A stretch of DNA of 64,000 bases, from positions 1 through 64,000 of the forward strand of contig JAUNGS010000004.1 in the NCBI GenBank assembly GCA_030524435.1. Direction: 5' to 3'. The notes below the pieces were generated by a model. It did no database searches, had not been told where the DNA came from, and saw only the letters and a program-made list of their open reading frames with translations. Shown piece by piece: positions 25,787 through 34,731 of this stretch. The translations under genes and the position numbers were made by a program. Positions within the stretch are counted from its first letter, which is position 1. Every line of letters begins with the position of its first letter. The stretch is from Eubacterium sp. GTDB taxonomy: Bacteria > Bacillota > Clostridia > Eubacteriales > Eubacteriaceae.

Positions 25787-26711
25787 ATTGCTCTGACTTA
25801 TTTTCATCCTTCACAATCTGCCAGTCGATGCGCAGGGTAAACAGACCGTCGGCCAGGGCGGCCGACACCCGATGTCCCATGCCCTCGGCCAGGCCTTTAA
25901 CAATGGCCAGGCCCAGCCCAGTGTTCTGGCCGGTGCGCATTCTGTCCGCCGTAAAGAAGCGGTCGAAGACCGAGGCCACATCCTCGGCCTTAAGCCCGTC
26001 GGTGCCATTGGTAAAGCAGGTGACAACCCGATCTTCCTCAGTATACTGCCGAATTTCAAAGGTATCCCGGCCGTGCTTCAGGACATTCTGAATCAGGTTG
26101 ACGCAGATTCTGTTGATGGCCTGGGCATCTCCCCGGACTCTGGGCAGACCCTTCTTTAGATCAAGGGTCACAGCCAGCCCTCTGTCCTCCAGGGCGCTGT
26201 AATAGGCAGCCAAAACCTCACAGAGCAGGCTGTACAGATCGACGGCCTCGTCCTCAAAGCCGTAGGTGTTCGCTTCAAGCCGCGACAGCTCGTAAAAGCT
26301 TGCAATCAGCGCCTGAAGACTCCGGGCCCGCTTTTCAACGATATCGACACAGGCCCTTCGCTCTTCTTCGGACAAGGTGTCGTCCTTTAAAAGCTGGGTG
26401 TAGCCCAGCACCGAGGTCAGAGGCGTTCTGAGGTCGTGGGACATTCCTTCAATCTGATTTCTCAGCTCCTGCTCCCGCCGCCGATGCTCTGCGGTCATCT
26501 GTCTTTTTTCAGATAAAAGCCCGTTGATCTCTGTGGCCAGGGCGCCAAGGGCTTTGTCCGGCGCAGCCAAGGTCAGCTGGGCATTGGTGCCTTCCTCCTG
26601 GGCGATACGCCTTAGCGCCTTAGTCATGGCCTTTAAACTTTTTTTCCTGGACAAAAGCATGCCCAAAAGCACCGCCGCCAGCGCCAATAGTCCTATTACA
26701 GCAAAGATCAT
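25785..26711 (-). CDS. Sensor histidine kinase
   Basis: 308 residues. A single N-terminal membrane helix (2-20) leads to a short linker, the H box MSHDLRTPLTS with His92, and a C-terminal HATPase domain (GLGLAIVKGL). There is no extracellular sensor loop, as in intramembrane-sensing kinases of cell-envelope systems, although those usually have two helices. The ATG at 26711 has AAAGGAGG 4 nt away. It is the last gene of the operon: response regulator, ABC ATPase, ABC permease, kinase. Confidence 0.88.
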   Translation of the reverse strand: MIFAVIGLLALAAVLLGMLLSRKKSLKAMTKALRRIAQEEGTNAQLTLAAPDKALGALATEINGLLSEKRQMTAEHRRREQELRNQIEGMSHDLRTPLTSVLGYTQLLKDDTLSEEERRACVDIVEKRARSLQALIASFYELSRLEANTYGFEDEAVDLYSLLCEVLAAYYSALEDRGLAVTLDLKKGLPRVRGDAQAINRICVNLIQNVLKHGRDTFEIRQYTEEDRVVTCFTNGTDGLKAEDVASVFDRFFTADRMRTGQNTGLGLAIVKGLAEGMGHRVSAALADGLFTLRIDWQIVKDENKSEQ

Positions 26712-26747
26712 TGTGCCTCCTTTCCCGGCCAAAATCCGGCATCTGCT

Positions 26748-27464
26748 TTACTTGAGCTCCCGGCGTCTGAACAAGGCCCAGCCCGCCAGATTAAAGCCTG
26801 TAAAATAAGCGATGCCCATCACCAGACAGCGCAGTACCTCCGAAATATCCGTCCCGCCATTTTTCAGCGGTGTCATGATAAAGACATCGTAAAGGGGCTT
26901 TAAAGCAGGATATTTATAGGCCAGCACGATCAGTGCAAGGTCGGGTATCACCATGATCCCCACAAAGGCGAAGGCCGTCGCTGTGGCGTTGGGAATCAAA
27001 AAGCCCAAAGCGTTGGCCAGGGCAAGGCCTGCGATATACAAGGGCAGCGCCTTTAGCATAACGCCTGTCAGTTCCAGGTAAAACACCATCTGACCGGCAT
27101 CCAGAAGCGCCAGGGCCACAAGCAGCTCAGCCAGGCACATCAAAATCCAGACCACAAGCAGCACCAGGATCTCTGCAGCCAGCTTGGCAAAGTAAATCTG
27201 GGCCCTGGTGGTTCCTGCGGCAATGCTATTTTTCAGGGTTTTGTGCTTGTACTCCTCGCCAAAAACAATATCCATCGCTCCCATAGACATGTACATGGGC
27301 AGCGTTGTCAGCTGCCCCAGCGTATACGTAGAGAATGTTCCATCCATGAGAAAGAGGCATCCGATGTCCACCACCACAATCAGCGCCGTCCAGAGTCCCA
27401 GGGCAATCCAGAAGTACGCTCTGTGGAGGGTCTTGTAAATTTCTGCATTAATGGCGTTCAGCAT
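26748..27464 (-). CDS. ABC-2-type permease
   Basis: 238 residues with about six membrane helices and the N-terminal NAINAEIYKTLHRAYFW segment seen in lantibiotic-immunity and bacitracin-type ABC-2 permeases. The ATG at 27464 follows GGGAGGTGA and lies inside the end of the ATPase gene (17-bp overlap), so the two are made together. It probably exports or extracts an antimicrobial peptide or lipid-linked compound, to judge from the two-component genes beside it. Confidence 0.82.
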   Translation of the reverse strand: MLNAINAEIYKTLHRAYFWIALGLWTALIVVVDIGCLFLMDGTFSTYTLGQLTTLPMYMSMGAMDIVFGEEYKHKTLKNSIAAGTTRAQIYFAKLAAEILVLLVVWILMCLAELLVALALLDAGQMVFYLELTGVMLKALPLYIAGLALANALGFLIPNATATAFAFVGIMVIPDLALIVLAYKYPALKPLYDVFIMTPLKNGGTDISEVLRCLVMGIAYFTGFNLAGWALFRRRELK

Positions 27465-28380
27465 TTTTGTCACCTCCCACCAGATGAACGAAATAATCCT
27501 CGAGATTCGACCCCTTCACCGCCATCGACAACAGGCCGATGCCCCTCTGGGTCAGGGCGGCAGACAGTCTGTCCCGTTTGTCAAAAAGCCCGTAGACTCT
27601 GATGCTGCCCTCGGGATGAATCTCGTAGTTCACGCAGTCCAGCTGGGTCTCTAAAACCACCGCCGCCCCAGGGGCGTCGTCCACCACAAGCTCCAGGTAT
27701 GCTCTGCACCTGTCCGCAAGCTCCTGGGCCGTCAGCTCCTCGATGAGCCTGCCCTGGTCGATGAACCCGTAACGGGTGGCCATATTGGACAGTTCCGACA
27801 AGATATGGCTGGAAATCAGAATCGTCAGATCCCGCTCCTGGTTGAGCTTTAAAAGCATATTTCTAAAGGCCACAATCCCCGTGGGATCTAAGCCGTTGGT
27901 GGGTTCGTCGAGGATCAGCAGATCCGGTTCCCCCAAAAGGGCCAGGGCCAGGCCCAGCCGCTGCTTCATGCCCAGAGACAGATGCTTGTACTTTTTCTTT
28001 GCCGCCTCCTCCAGGCCCACCGCAAGCAGCACCTCCTTAACCTTCCCCTTGTCCGGGATCCCCCGAAGTCTTCTGTAATACTCCAGGTTCTGGGCCACTG
28101 TTAAAAAGGGATAAAAGCTGGCCGCCTCCACAATGGCTCCCAGGCGCTTTCTGCCCCGGGACAAAGCCGCCGGACTGCTTTCCCCAAAGAGCATAAGCGC
28201 TCCGTCATCTGGAAAGGCCAGCCCTGTCACCAGCCTTAAAAAGGTGGTTTTGCCTGCGCCATTTTTTCCAACCAACCCGTAGATCTCCCCCCGTTTAAGG
28301 GTCATGGACACCTCGTCCACCACCGTCTTTTTTTTATACCGCTTGGACAGTTTATGGGTTTCTAATACATTTTGTGTCAT
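27448..28380 (-). CDS. ABC transporter ATP-binding protein
   Basis: 310 residues. Walker A LVGKNGAGKTTFLR, signature LSLGMKQRLGLALAL, Walker B LLILDEPTNGLDP. The C-terminal 90 residues form the accessory domain typical of CcmA/BcrA-like exporters. It partners the overlapping ABC-2 permease gene. The 81 bp between it and the response regulator hold no promoter I can see, so it is probably in the same operon. Confidence 0.9.
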   Translation of the reverse strand: MTQNVLETHKLSKRYKKKTVVDEVSMTLKRGEIYGLVGKNGAGKTTFLRLVTGLAFPDDGALMLFGESSPAALSRGRKRLGAIVEAASFYPFLTVAQNLEYYRRLRGIPDKGKVKEVLLAVGLEEAAKKKYKHLSLGMKQRLGLALALLGEPDLLILDEPTNGLDPTGIVAFRNMLLKLNQERDLTILISSHILSELSNMATRYGFIDQGRLIEELTAQELADRCRAYLELVVDDAPGAAVVLETQLDCVNYEIHPEGSIRVYGLFDKRDRLSAALTQRGIGLLSMAVKGSNLEDYFVHLVGGDKNAERH

Positions 28381-28461
28381 CGCTCTTTCCTCCTTCTGTA
28401 CCCACAGTATAGCGAAAAAACAACAAAAAACCCTAAGCCAAAGGTTAAGAATTCATAAAGT

Positions 28462-29154
28462 TTAATCCGCCAGTCTAAAGCCGATGCCCCAGACGGTCTT
28501 GATATAGCTGTGCTCTCTGTCAATTTTTGAGAGCTTGCCCCGAATATTGCTGATGTGGACATTGACCGTGTTGTCCTCGCCGAAAAAATCGTCCTCCCAG
28601 ACCTGGTTAAAGAGATTTTCCCGGGTAAAGACCTTCTTGGGATGGGTCATGAGGAGCTTTAAAATTTTAAACTCCCGGGCGGTTAAAGCCACCGGAACCC
28701 CTTTAAGGGTAACCTCCACAGCCTCGGTGTCCATGACCAGATCGCCGTGAATCAGCCGCTCTCCAGACTTTTGTTCCGGCTTTAGTCCAACCCGCCTGAG
28801 CTGAGCCTCCACCCGGGCCAAAACCTCCTCCAGCTCAAAGGGCTTGAGGATAAAATCGTCGGCCCCGGCCCGAAGCAGGGCCACCCTGTCCTCCAGGGCT
28901 GTCTTTGCGGAAATCACGATGACCCCTATAGATTGATTATGGTCTCTGATCAATTTCATCAGAGCTTCACCGGTCATTCCCGGCAGCATCAGATCCAAGA
29001 GCACCAGATCGAAGTCCTCACGCTCCAGAAGAAGCTGGGCCTCGGTACCGGAAAAGGCCGGGCGCACCCCATAGCCCTCCCGGACCAATAGACGTTCCAG
29101 GAGGCCGTTGATATCCGGATCGTCCTCCACAATAAGTATGCGGTAATTTTTCAT
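28462..29154 (-). CDS. OmpR-family response regulator
   Basis: 230 residues. The receiver domain has phospho-acceptor Asp54 in LLDLMLPG and the conserved lysine in LKPFE. A winged-helix DNA-binding domain (about 135-228) ends in SYIKTVWGIGFRL. First gene of the four-gene operon, with GAGGAG 6 nt before the ATG. It presumably answers to the kinase at the operon end and controls the ABC exporter between them. Confidence 0.92.
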   Translation of the reverse strand: MKNYRILIVEDDPDINGLLERLLVREGYGVRPAFSGTEAQLLLEREDFDLVLLDLMLPGMTGEALMKLIRDHNQSIGVIVISAKTALEDRVALLRAGADDFILKPFELEEVLARVEAQLRRVGLKPEQKSGERLIHGDLVMDTEAVEVTLKGVPVALTAREFKILKLLMTHPKKVFTRENLFNQVWEDDFFGEDNTVNVHISNIRGKLSKIDREHSYIKTVWGIGFRLAD

Positions 29155-29199
29155 AGCTGCTCCTCACAGGCCGCCCAGCTGCGGCAGCCTCCAAAATAC

Positions 29200-29253
29200 A
29201 AAAAAAGACCAGTGACCGAAGCCTTCACCACACTTCGCTCCCTGATCCTCTAT
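29200..29253 (-). terminator. Terminator of the MarR gene
   Basis: Arms 29207-29221 and 29233-29247 pair at 12 of 15 positions, followed on the minus strand by seven T. Confidence 0.65.
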
Positions 29254-29254
29254 C

Positions 29255-29677
29255 CTAAAAGCTTTCTTCACCAATGCGGCGCAGATTTTCCTTGAAGCTT
29301 TCCGATTCCGCATCGGAAAAAATCTTCATGGCTCTGGCGTTGACATCCTCGATAACCTTCAGCACCGGTTCCTCTAAGGCTCTGCCGGTTTCGGTAATGG
29401 TGACCTGAACCTCTCTGCGGTCTTCCAGATTAATATTTCTGTCGATGAGCCCCTTTTTCTGCATTCTGTCTAAAACACCGGAGATGGTGGAGGTTTCCAG
29501 GCACAGGGTATCGGCAATCTGTTTAGGCGTCAGGTAGCCATCCTCCTTCCACAGGCAGTTGAGCACCCCGTACTGGGAGGGGGTGACGCCGTAGGGCGCC
29601 AGCTGCTGACTTAAATATTGAAAAACGTTGTGCTGCGCAGTGGTCAGCAAAAAATTGATACAATTGTTTAATTCCAT
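29255..29677 (-). CDS. MarR-family transcriptional regulator
   Basis: 140 residues, a usual MarR length. The winged helix covers about 32-98: TPKQIADTLCLETSTISGVLD recognition region, then the DRRE wing. The ATG at 29677 is chosen because the longer frame (29 codons) runs through a consensus promoter. MarR dimers bind short palindromes and are released by small acids or phenolics. It has its own promoter with a TTTGCTTGCAAA palindrome at the start point, and similar palindromes lie at both neighbouring acyl-CoA promoters, so it is probably their regulator. Confidence 0.9.
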   Translation of the reverse strand: MELNNCINFLLTTAQHNVFQYLSQQLAPYGVTPSQYGVLNCLWKEDGYLTPKQIADTLCLETSTISGVLDRMQKKGLIDRNINLEDRREVQVTITETGRALEEPVLKVIEDVNARAMKIFSDAESESFKENLRRIGEESF

Positions 29678-29699
29678 GTTCTCATTTCCTAACTCGTAT

Positions 29700-29711
29700 T
29701 TTGCTTGCAAA
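29700..29711. promoter_or_regulatory. MarR-type operator at the marR promoter
   Basis: TTTGCTTGCAAA, a palindrome apart from its two central bases, at about -3 to +9 relative to the predicted start. It shares the pattern TTWGC-NN-GCWAA with sites at 36711, 36745 and 33518. Confidence 0.65.
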
Positions 29712-29714
29712 TTT

Positions 29715-29743
29715 ATTATAGGCCTTTTATCCTGGCCTGTCAA
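29715..29743 (-). promoter_or_regulatory. Consensus promoter of the MarR gene
   Basis: Minus strand TTGACA (29738-29743), 17 bp, TATAAT (29715-29720): a perfect sigma-70-type promoter. Such strength suits an autorepressed gene. Confidence 0.88.
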
Positions 29744-29770
29744 TTTTATTCCGGCGGCATTCAAACTTAA

Positions 29771-29831
29771 AAAAGGGCTGAAGCCTTCGCCCCGATCCCT
29801 TTGATATCCGGAGTGACGGCCTTCAGCCCTA
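29771..29831 (-). terminator. Terminator of the crotonase operon
   Basis: AGGGCTGAAG arms at 29774-29785 and 29818-29830 (with a G-rich inner loop), followed on the minus strand by a T-run. Placed 45 bp after the acyl-CoA dehydrogenase stop. Confidence 0.8.
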
Positions 29832-29875
29832 AAAATATGTATGGTATCTGTATTATCCTAAAGCTGCTGCGTCAA

Positions 29876-31015
29876 TTATCTGAATAACTGTCCGCTGATA
29901 ACCAGCTTCTGGATTTCGTTGGTGCCTTCGTAGATCTGAGTGATCTTGGCGTCGCGCATCATGCGTTCTACGTGGTAATCCTTCATGAAGCCGTTGCCCC
30001 CCAGCATCTGAACGGCTTCGGTGGTCACGTTCATGGCCGCATTGGTACAGAGCAGCTTGGCCTTGGCAGCGGAGGTAGTGTAGGGTCTGCCTTCGGATTT
30101 GTCTAAGGCTGCCTTGTACAGCATGTACTTGGCCTGTTCAATCTGACATTCCAGCTCAACCATCTTGAAGGCCAGATACTGGTTTTTGTACAGCGGCTTG
30201 CCGAACTGTTCACGCTGCATCAGGTATTTGCGGGCGATTTCAAAGGCGCCTTCTGCCAGACCTAAGCCCTGGGCTGCCACGCCGATGCGGCCGCCGTCCA
30301 GTGTTTTCATGGCAACCTTAAAGCCCTGGCCTTCTTCACCCATGAGGTTTTCGGCGGGGATGACGCAGTTGTCGAAGATCAGCTCAGAAACCTGGGCTGC
30401 ACGGATACCCATCTTATTTTCGATTTTACCGATGGAGAAGCCCGGTGTGCCGCGTTTTACCAGGAAGCAGGACAGACCCTTAGCCTTGAGTTCCGGCTGA
30501 GTTAAGGCGTAGACAGCGTAGTAATCTGCCAGCGGTCCGTTGGTGTTGAAGATTTTGGAGCCGTTTAAGATGTAGTGGTCGCCTTCCTTGATGGCGGTGG
30601 TGATGCATCCGCCGGCATCGGAGCCCGCGTTGGGTTCGGTTAAACCGAAGGCGCCGAAGCTCTTGCCAGACAGCACGTCGGGCAGGAAGGCCTTTTTCTG
30701 TTCTTCGGAGGCAGAGTTGACGACGCTACCGCCGTAGAGGGAGGTGGATACAGAGTAGGCGATGGCCATGGAGCCGTCAACCTTGGCGATTTCTTCTACA
30801 GCGATGGCATAGTCTAAGTAGTCGCCGCCCTGTCCGCCGTATTCTGTGGGGTAAGGCAGACCGATGAGGCCCATTTCACCCATTTTCTTGTACTGTTCCA
30901 CCGGGAAGGTGCTGGTTTCATCTCTTTCGATGACGCCGGGCAATAATTCCTTCTGGGCAAATTCTCTCACTGCACTCTGTAAGGCCAAACGTTTTTCTTC
31001 TAATTGAAAATCCAT
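29876..31015 (-). CDS. Acyl-CoA dehydrogenase, paralogue 1
   Basis: 379 residues, flavoprotein of the short-chain (butyryl-CoA dehydrogenase) type. LTEPNAGSDAGG binds FAD and substrate, and Glu363 in IYEGTNEIQ is the catalytic base position of bacterial Bcd. With EtfAB such enzymes reduce enoyl-CoA, coupled to ferredoxin reduction in anaerobes. It is the last gene after crotonase and CoA-transferase, under a different promoter from the EtfAB operon. Two dehydrogenases sharing one EtfAB suggest two substrates or two chain forms. Confidence 0.9.
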   Translation of the reverse strand: MDFQLEEKRLALQSAVREFAQKELLPGVIERDETSTFPVEQYKKMGEMGLIGLPYPTEYGGQGGDYLDYAIAVEEIAKVDGSMAIAYSVSTSLYGGSVVNSASEEQKKAFLPDVLSGKSFGAFGLTEPNAGSDAGGCITTAIKEGDHYILNGSKIFNTNGPLADYYAVYALTQPELKAKGLSCFLVKRGTPGFSIGKIENKMGIRAAQVSELIFDNCVIPAENLMGEEGQGFKVAMKTLDGGRIGVAAQGLGLAEGAFEIARKYLMQREQFGKPLYKNQYLAFKMVELECQIEQAKYMLYKAALDKSEGRPYTTSAAKAKLLCTNAAMNVTTEAVQMLGGNGFMKDYHVERMMRDAKITQIYEGTNEIQKLVISGQLFR

Positions 31016-31055
31016 GATTTATTTCCTCTCTTCTCTGGTAATTTTTATATTTTTT

Positions 31056-32612
31056 CTAATTATTTTTTAATCCCATGAGCTCATCTCTGAAGATCCGCCA
31101 GTCCATCAGGGCCGGTTCGCCGTCCATTTTGGGCTCAAAATCCATCTGATCCAGGATATCCCGCTTGATATCGATGCCCGGAGCCACCTCGGTGAGGTAA
31201 ACCCCGTCCTTTCTCAGCTCAAAGACGGCCCGCTCGGTGATGTATTTTACCGGCTGTCCTGTCTTGTTGGCGTACTCACCGCTGAAGGTGATCTGTTCTA
31301 CGTCCTTCAGGAACTTCTTGGTTTTGCCCTCCTGGAGGATGGTGATGCGGCCGTCTTTGATCTCTGTCTTAAGACCGCCGGCGGTGAAGGTACCGCAGAA
31401 GAACACCTGCTTGGCATTCTGGGTGATATTGATAAAGCCGCCGCAGCCCGCGATTCTCGGGCCAAACTTGGAGACGTTGATATTGCCGTATTCGTCGGCC
31501 TGGGCCAGTCCCAGGAAAGCCTGGTCTACCCCGCCGCCGTCGTAAAAGTCAAACTGATAGGCCTGATCTAAGATACACTCGGGATTCTGGGAAGCCCCAA
31601 ACTGGGATCCCCCCTGGGGCACGCCGCCGATGGGGCCCGCCTCAACGGTCAGGGTCATGAAGTCGCCGATGCCCTCTTCGTTGGCCACCCGGGAAATATA
31701 CTCGGGGATACCGATGCCCAGGTTGACGACGCTGTTTTCCCGAAGCTCCATGGCTGCCCGGCGTCCGATGATTTTCTTGGTGCACATGCAGTCCGCCTTG
31801 ATGGCCGACAGGGGCACTCTGGTTTCTCCAGTTAAGGAGGCGTCGTAGGGATGGCCGAAGCACTGCTCGTGATCGCCGGGCTCTGCCACGACAACGGCGT
31901 CGACGTACATTCCCGGAATTTTAACCATACGGGGATCTAAGCTTCCCGCCGCCACGATCTTTTCAACCTGAACGATGACCTTGCCGCCGGAATTTTTAGC
32001 AGCCTGGGCGATGGAGGTTCCCTCCAGGGAGGCCACCTCTTTTTCCACGGTGATATTGCCGTTGGTGTCGGCGTAGGTGCCTCTCAAAAAGGCCACGTCC
32101 ACCGGGAAGGCCTTGTACAGAAGCTTTTCCTGTCCGGCGATTTCCACCAGCTCAACGATGTCCTCTTCACTGATATCATTGAGCTTGCCCCCCTGATTTC
32201 TGGGATCCACAAAGGTGTTGAGGCCTACGTGGGTGATGGTGCCCACACGGCGGCCCGCAATATCTCTGAACAGCTGGGAGATGGTTCCCTGGGGCAGGTT
32301 GTAGCCCTCGATGATATTGGCGTTGACCATGTTGCCCAGCTCCGGCACCATATTCCAGTGGCCGCCCACAACGCGCTTCACCAGACCCTCGTGGGCAAAA
32401 TGATCGGCGCCGCTGCCGTCTCTGTTGCCCTGGGCAGCTGCGTAGTACAGACTTAAATTTTTAGGCTCGCCTTTTTCCAGGAAGCGCTTTTCCAGAGCCT
32501 TGGTCAGGGTCTCGGGACAGCAGCTGCCCACAAAGCCCCCGGTGACGATGTTCTGGCCGTCCTGGACGATGTTGGCCGCCTCCTCCGGTGTGATGACAGG
32601 TACGTGTTTCAT
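31056..32612 (-). CDS. Family I CoA-transferase, propionate CoA-transferase type
   Basis: 518 residues, both halves fused as in Pct/YdiF. The catalytic glutamate is Glu324 in TVEAGPIGGVPQGG, where a covalent CoA thioester forms. It moves CoA from acetyl-, propionyl- or another acyl-CoA to a carboxylic acid. Here it probably activates the acid to be reduced and recovers CoA from the product, as the CoA-transferase does in caffeate reduction by Acetobacterium. Starts 10 bp after crotonase with AGGAGGT 6 nt before the ATG. Confidence 0.9.
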   Translation of the reverse strand: MKHVPVITPEEAANIVQDGQNIVTGGFVGSCCPETLTKALEKRFLEKGEPKNLSLYYAAAQGNRDGSGADHFAHEGLVKRVVGGHWNMVPELGNMVNANIIEGYNLPQGTISQLFRDIAGRRVGTITHVGLNTFVDPRNQGGKLNDISEEDIVELVEIAGQEKLLYKAFPVDVAFLRGTYADTNGNITVEKEVASLEGTSIAQAAKNSGGKVIVQVEKIVAAGSLDPRMVKIPGMYVDAVVVAEPGDHEQCFGHPYDASLTGETRVPLSAIKADCMCTKKIIGRRAAMELRENSVVNLGIGIPEYISRVANEEGIGDFMTLTVEAGPIGGVPQGGSQFGASQNPECILDQAYQFDFYDGGGVDQAFLGLAQADEYGNINVSKFGPRIAGCGGFINITQNAKQVFFCGTFTAGGLKTEIKDGRITILQEGKTKKFLKDVEQITFSGEYANKTGQPVKYITERAVFELRKDGVYLTEVAPGIDIKRDILDQMDFEPKMDGEPALMDWRIFRDELMGLKNN

Positions 32613-32622
32613 GGGGCACCTC

Positions 32623-33399
32623 CTAGAAGTCGGTCAGATTTGCCGGACGTTTTTCTAAAAATGCGGTCATGCCTTCTTTCTTATCTGCGGTGGAGAAGGC
32701 AACGCCGAAGAGGTCGCTTTCAAAGCGGCAGCCGGAGGCCAAATCGGTGTCCATACCGGTGTTGATGGCTGATTTTGCCAGGCTCACTGCGTAGCTGGCC
32801 TTGCTCATAATCTTTTCTGCCATAGCCTTGCAGGCGTCCATGAGCTCTTCAGCGGGAACCACCTTGTTGACCAGACCGATGCGGTAGGCTTCCTGGGCAT
32901 CGATCTGATCCGTGGTGAAGATTAATTCCTTGGCTCTGCCCTTGCCCACCAGCCGCGGCAGACGCTGGGTGCCGCCGAAGCCCGGCAGGATACCGAGGTT
33001 AACCTCGGGCTGAGCAAATCTTGCTTTTTCCGATGCAATTCTGATGTCGCAGGCCATGGACAGCTCGCAGCCGCCGCCTAAGGCGTAGCCGTTAACCGCC
33101 GCGATGGTGACCTGGGGCATGTTTTCTAGCTTGGCAAAGGCTTCGTGGGCCAAAAGGCACATGGCGCGGCCTTCCATGGGGGTGCCATTGACCATTTCGC
33201 TGATGTCAGCGCCGGCGACAAAGGATTTTTCACCGCTGCCGGTGACGATGACCACGCGGACGTCCTTGCGGCCTTCAATTTCTGTGGCCAGCTCCTTGAG
33301 CTCCTGAAGGGTTTCGCTGTTCAGCGCGTTCAGGGCCTTGGGCCGATTAATCGTGATGATACCGATGCCGTCTTCAACCGAAAAAAGTAAGTTGTTCAT
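32623..33399 (-). CDS. Enoyl-CoA hydratase (crotonase family)
   Basis: 258 residues. The oxyanion-hole segments SFVAGADISEM and VNGYALGGGCEL and both catalytic glutamates (GGGCELSMACD; PEVNLGILPGFGGTQRL) are present, as in clostridial crotonases. It hydrates a trans-2-enoyl-CoA or dehydrates a 3-hydroxyacyl-CoA. First gene of the operon with CoA-transferase and acyl-CoA dehydrogenase. No thiolase or 3-hydroxyacyl-CoA dehydrogenase is present, so this is not the standard butyrate operon. Long leader (about 140 nt) with operator-like sites. Confidence 0.9.
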   Translation of the reverse strand: MNNLLFSVEDGIGIITINRPKALNALNSETLQELKELATEIEGRKDVRVVIVTGSGEKSFVAGADISEMVNGTPMEGRAMCLLAHEAFAKLENMPQVTIAAVNGYALGGGCELSMACDIRIASEKARFAQPEVNLGILPGFGGTQRLPRLVGKGRAKELIFTTDQIDAQEAYRIGLVNKVVPAEELMDACKAMAEKIMSKASYAVSLAKSAINTGMDTDLASGCRFESDLFGVAFSTADKKEGMTAFLEKRPANLTDF

Positions 33400-33460
33400 T
33401 TGAAATTCCTCCTAAAACACACTAGCTCTGTGCTCCCCGTTGTTGCTGTATAAGAATAAA

Positions 33461-33470
33461 TAGCACGCTA
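33461..33470. promoter_or_regulatory. Possible weak MarR-type site in the crotonase leader
   Basis: TAGCACGCTA, matching only the inner part of the TTWGC-NN-GCWAA pattern, about 70 bp downstream of the predicted start. Confidence 0.3.
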
Positions 33471-33517
33471 GCTACCTGGTTTTTAAAAAAGCTGCCTCGT
33501 ATCTGCTTCGCAAATAC

Positions 33518-33529
33518 TTAGCTAGCAAT
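33518..33529. promoter_or_regulatory. MarR-type operator at the crotonase promoter
   Basis: TTAGCTAGCAAT, with one outer mismatch to the TTWGC-NN-GCWAA pattern. It sits at about +10 to +21. Confidence 0.58.
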
Positions 33530-33544
33530 TTATTTGTTGGGTAT

Positions 33545-33573
33545 ACTATACATCCGTTGTAAACCTTTGTCAA
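33545..33573 (-). promoter_or_regulatory. Promoter of the crotonase operon
   Basis: Minus strand TTGACA (33568-33573), 17 bp, TATAGT (33545-33550). Transcription should start near 33538. The remaining bases up to 33725 hold the etfA terminator and no gene. Confidence 0.85.
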
Positions 33574-33636
33574 TACCTTTGGATTTATTTTTTTAATCTT
33601 GATTGTTTTCATAACCAGATTGTAAAATTTTCAATT

Positions 33637-33663
33637 ATAAAAAGCCAGGCAGTGCCTAGCTTT
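33637..33663 (-). terminator. Terminator of the etfA end of the acd-etfBA operon
   Basis: AAAGCTAGG-cactg-CCTGGCTTT in minus-strand RNA, with one G-U pair that would be a mismatch on the other strand, followed by TT. A second weaker hairpin (GTGCC/GGCAC, 33685-33707) precedes it. Confidence 0.72.
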
Positions 33664-33725
33664 CATAAAAGAGAGAATTTCAATGTGCCAAGGAGTTAGC
33701 TCGGCACGTCAATGAACTTTTTACT

Positions 33726-34721
33726 TTATTCTGCCTTGTAGGCTTTGATTTTTTCCGTCAGCTTCGGCAGAATTTCGCAGGCATCGCCGACGATGCCAAG
33801 GTCTGCTGTCTTGAAAATCGGCGCCTTGGCGTCGGTATTGAGGGCGATGATGAACTCAGCATCCTCCATACCGGCCACGTGCTGGATGGCGCCGGAGATC
33901 CCGCAGGCCAGGTACAGGTCGGGGCGAACCGTTTTACCGGTCTGGCCAACCTGGCGTTCCTTGTCGATCCAGCCGGCATCTACCACGGCTCTGGAGGCTG
34001 CCACAGAGGCGCCCAGAGCCTCGGCCAGATTTTTCAGGTGGCTCAGGTTGTCTTTACAGCCCATGCCGCGGCCGCCGGATACGATCATTTTGGCCTCGGT
34101 GATATCCTCGGTTTTCTTGGTTTCTCTGACAACCTCACGGATTTTAACCGCTGCTTCATTTTCACCAAAGGGAACGACAAAAAGCTTGATCTCGCCGTCT
34201 CTGCTGTCGTCTGCCGCCATCATTTCCATGACGCCGGGGCGTACCGTCGCCATCTGGGGTCTGTGCTTTTCGCAGACAATGGTGGCCATGATATTGCCGC
34301 CGAAGGCCGGTCTTGTCATCTGAAGCAGCTTGGTTTCCGGATCGATTTCCAGAGCGGTACAGTCCGCCGTCAGACCGGTGTGAATTCTGGCAGACACCCT
34401 GGGGGCCAGGTCACGGCCGATGGAGGTGGCTCCGAAAAGCACGATTTCCGGTTCGTACTTCTGAATGGCCGCCGTCACAGCCTTGGCGTAGGGCTCTGTC
34501 AGGTATTCCTTCAGGGCCGGGTCGTCGATGATGACCACCTTGTCTGCGCCGCGCTTGATGAGGTCCTTGGCTTCGCCGGAGATATTGTCACCGGCTAAAA
34601 TAGCCACAACCTGCTGGCCCAGGGTGTCGGCCAGCTCTCTGGCCTTGCCCAGAAGTTCCAGGGCAACCCGCTGAACCTTGCCGTCTCTCTGTTCTGCAAA
34701 GACATAAATATTTTTTCCCAT
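33726..34721 (-). CDS. etfA: Electron transfer flavoprotein, alpha subunit
   Basis: 331 residues with no ferredoxin extension, unlike the EtfA of caffeyl-CoA reductase. The FAD-binding C-terminal half has GRGMG, SRAVVDAGW, GKTVRPDLY, GISGAIQH and ALNTDAKAPIF. It forms a dimer with the EtfB gene 10 bp upstream and passes electrons to the acyl-CoA dehydrogenases. AGGAGG lies before the ATG. A terminator follows. Confidence 0.95.
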   Translation of the reverse strand: MGKNIYVFAEQRDGKVQRVALELLGKARELADTLGQQVVAILAGDNISGEAKDLIKRGADKVVIIDDPALKEYLTEPYAKAVTAAIQKYEPEIVLFGATSIGRDLAPRVSARIHTGLTADCTALEIDPETKLLQMTRPAFGGNIMATIVCEKHRPQMATVRPGVMEMMAADDSRDGEIKLFVVPFGENEAAVKIREVVRETKKTEDITEAKMIVSGGRGMGCKDNLSHLKNLAEALGASVAASRAVVDAGWIDKERQVGQTGKTVRPDLYLACGISGAIQHVAGMEDAEFIIALNTDAKAPIFKTADLGIVGDACEILPKLTEKIKAYKAE

Positions 34722-34731
34722 GGTAAACCTC